Shown here: positions 62,670-64,000 of the stretch, piece after piece
How the letters are laid out: every line of letters begins with the position of its first letter
How positions within the stretch are numbered: the stretch's first letter is position 1
Assembly: GCA_018266435.1 (NCBI GenBank)
Contig: JAFEAL010000014.1
Span: 1 to 64,000, forward strand
Direction of reading: 5' to 3'
Origin: Bacteroidota bacterium
Lineage (GTDB): Bacteria; Bacteroidota; Bacteroidia; Cytophagales; Cyclobacteriaceae
Length of the DNA: 64,000 bases
Notes under the pieces: generated by a model
What the model saw: only the letters and a program-made list of their open reading frames with translations
Told to the model about the DNA's origin: nothing
Database searches by the model: none
Made by a program: the position numbers and the translations under genes

Positions 62670-63116
62670 TTATGGTTGATCTGACAGAAGCCACTCGGCA
62701 TACGATGTAGGCGTTTCGTCCAGGCGTGCAGCAACCAACACCATTCCTTGTGGAAGCAACGGCTTTAATAGAGAAACAAAATGCAGTAATAAGTTTTCGC
62801 AACTGGGTTGAAACGGTGTGGTGATCAGCCGCTCGTTTGTTTGTATAGATAGCGTATGCAGCAGCCGGGAGGATTTATTGAGAACCAATGAATGATCAAA
62901 TTTTTCAAGGATTTCTTTTTTAACCAGTTTTTTTAAAATTCCAAAATCCATGACCATACCATCGTTTGGGTGGTCTTTTTCATTTCTCACAGTACCTGAT
63001 ATAGTGATGCGCAGGTGGTAAGTGTGACCATGAATATTTTTGCACAACCCGTTGTAGCCCTCCAGGGCGTGAGCCATATCGAATGAAAAAATCTTGGTGA
63101 TTCTGACAGTTGACAT
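62670..63116 (-). CDS. queD: 6-carboxytetrahydropterin synthase
   Basis: QueD converts dihydroneopterin triphosphate to 6-carboxy-5,6,7,8-tetrahydropterin for queuosine synthesis. The 148-aa protein has the zinc His residues H16 and the pair in CKNIHGHTYHLRI, the active-site Cys C26 and the C-terminal LDETPTSYAEWL. 6-pyruvoyl-tetrahydropterin synthase is the close alternative. No other que gene is in the window. Confidence 0.9.
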   Translation of the reverse strand: MSTVRITKIFSFDMAHALEGYNGLCKNIHGHTYHLRITISGTVRNEKDHPNDGMVMDFGILKKLVKKEILEKFDHSLVLNKSSRLLHTLSIQTNERLITTPFQPSCENLLLHFVSLLKPLLPQGMVLVAARLDETPTSYAEWLLSDQP

Positions 63117-63308
63117 CTGCTCGTAATTAATATTCGATAAGTAGCGTTTGTGCCGGGTTGCCTTGAACTATTAGACTTGCATAAGCAACCAATGGGTCGC
63201 TGAAAGATAAGGGATAATTTTGTATTTTTTTTTGAAATGCCAAGGTTAACGTAGAGTTAGCCGTACAAAAATAAATTTCAAAACTATTGCCTGAGGTAAC
63301 TGCAAAAT
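63117..63308. other. Gap between queD and the PLP decarboxylase
   Basis: Most of this 192-nt gap is covered by a 67-codon minus-strand open frame (63127-63330), which runs 22 nt into the decarboxylase gene. It has no recognised motif and I do not call it a gene. Confidence 0.4.
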
Positions 63309-64000
63309 TTATTTTATTTTTTCTAAACAACGCTGAATCATGGCTACAGCCTTATCTACCGTTTCTTTTTTAGTACGGAAGGCCAGTAAGGCAATGCGTA
63401 TCACATAGCGTCCGGTTATTACCGATGAACTTAAAAATACATCTCCGTCTGCATGGATGGCATCCATGAGTTGCTTATTTTTCTCATCGGCATCTGATTT
63501 AAAAGGATACCAAAAATAACTGACCGACAGATCTGGTTCAGGACCGAGGCTAAACCCCAACTTGCTCAGCCGTTGCCTGAAATAGTGTATCAGCAATAAT
63601 TTTTCTTCCAGGCAGGTGATGAAAGGATTGATGCCATGCAGTTGCAGGGGCAACCACAAGCGAAGCCCTCTGAAATGTTTGGTTAGCTCAGGTGAAACAT
63701 TGGAAGGACTTTGAACTAACTCATTAGCGGCCGCATCTTGCATGTAGCTGGCGGCATAGTGGTTGGAGTGAAGCACGGCTGTTTTATCTTTTATCAATAC
63801 GGCACCTAATCCGTAAGGAAGAAACATGCTTTTATGTGGATCGACAATCAAGGAATCAGCCCGTTCAATTCCTTTGAACTGTTCTTTTTTTGAGGTGAGA
63901 ATAAAAAATCCACCGTAGGCAGCATCTACATGAAACCACAAATTGTGTTTCGCTGCCAGGTCGGCCATTTCATTCAGCGGGTCGATTGATCCTGTGTCGG
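63309..64000 (-). CDS. PLP-dependent group II decarboxylase, partial (5' end outside the window)
   Basis: About 230 C-terminal codons are visible; the frame runs through the right edge, where TGSIDPLNEMADLAAKHN is the usual internal sequence, so the ATG at 63968 is not the start. The PLP lysine lies in SLIVDPHKSMFLPYGLG, and HVDAAYGGFF holds the cofactor-binding Asp. The family includes tyrosine, aromatic-L-amino-acid, histidine and glutamate decarboxylases. The substrate cannot be fixed from this part. Confidence 0.9.
   Translation of the reverse strand, partial: DTGSIDPLNEMADLAAKHNLWFHVDAAYGGFFILTSKKEQFKGIERADSLIVDPHKSMFLPYGLGAVLIKDKTAVLHSNHYAASYMQDAAANELVQSPSNVSPELTKHFRGLRLWLPLQLHGINPFITCLEEKLLLIHYFRQRLSKLGFSLGPEPDLSVSYFWYPFKSDADEKNKQLMDAIHADGDVFLSSSVITGRYVIRIALLAFRTKKETVDKAVAMIQRCLEKIK

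Noticed and set aside
63127-63330. 67-codon frame between queD and the decarboxylase
   Set aside because: No motif; overlaps the decarboxylase end by 22 nt. A small unknown protein cannot be excluded but is not supported.

Overview
The window comes from a member of the Bacteroidota, most likely a Cytophagales-type environmental aerobe. The evidence is a complete SusC/SusD-type starch locus, a C-terminal type IX secretion (T9SS) sorting domain on the secreted amylase, several TAnnTTTG -7 promoter elements, few recognisable Shine-Dalgarno sites, DUF5916 and DUF4154 (YfiR) families, and moderate GC content. No rRNA or tRNA gene was seen. The species cannot be named from the sequence.

Layout. 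1-6852: a type II-C CRISPR-Cas locus. It holds the end of a repeat array, then cas2, cas1, a Y1/HUH REP-type transposase gene and a large cas9 on the minus strand, with the tracrRNA on the plus strand just upstream of cas9. The transposase gene lies between cas9 and cas1 with a 4-nt gap on one side and an 8-nt overlap on the other, and it carries an inverted pair of REP-like palindromes inside its own reading frame. This is the most unusual object in the window. 6926-9672: lhgO, a class II glutamine amidotransferase and a YfiR-like gene, the last coupled to a HAMP-GAF-PAS membrane sensor (9684-11669). 11843-13639: msrA and a lipoprotein.

13671-32363: a starch/maltodextrin utilisation locus. 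An esterase with a starch-binding-like N-terminus, an SLC45-like MFS sugar transporter, a GH31 alpha-glucosidase and a LacI regulator are on the minus strand. Divergently, susC, susD, susE, a susF-like gene with three tandem binding modules, a T9SS-exported GH13 amylase and a SusA-like GH13 follow on the plus strand. In the proposed scheme the amylase cuts starch outside the cell, SusC-F bind and import oligosaccharides, SusA works in the periplasm, and the MFS carrier with GH31 completes use in the cytoplasm. AACGTT-centred palindromes near three promoters could be LacI sites. A GH53 galactanase gene faces the locus.

33527-43767: housekeeping and assorted genes: purB, a DUF5916 protein, a ferredoxin-type oxidoreductase, two tandem serine hydrolases, a small membrane protein, an atypical peptide deformylase and a CLC transporter with CBS domains. 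43837-53348: a nitric-oxide and respiration region: NorB/NorC-like genes (NorB with altered heme and FeB ligands), an ABC-2 exporter, hemerythrin and DUF488 genes, azurin, Ric/ScdA, a methyltransferase, tryptophan 2,3-dioxygenase, a truncated hemoglobin and a Rrf2 (NsrR-like) regulator preceded by a perfect 26-bp palindrome. 53449-64000: dsdA, a P-type ATPase, aconitase, a SMUG2-type glycosylase, DUF488, DUF2945, a DGC-domain protein, queD and a PLP decarboxylase cut by the right edge.
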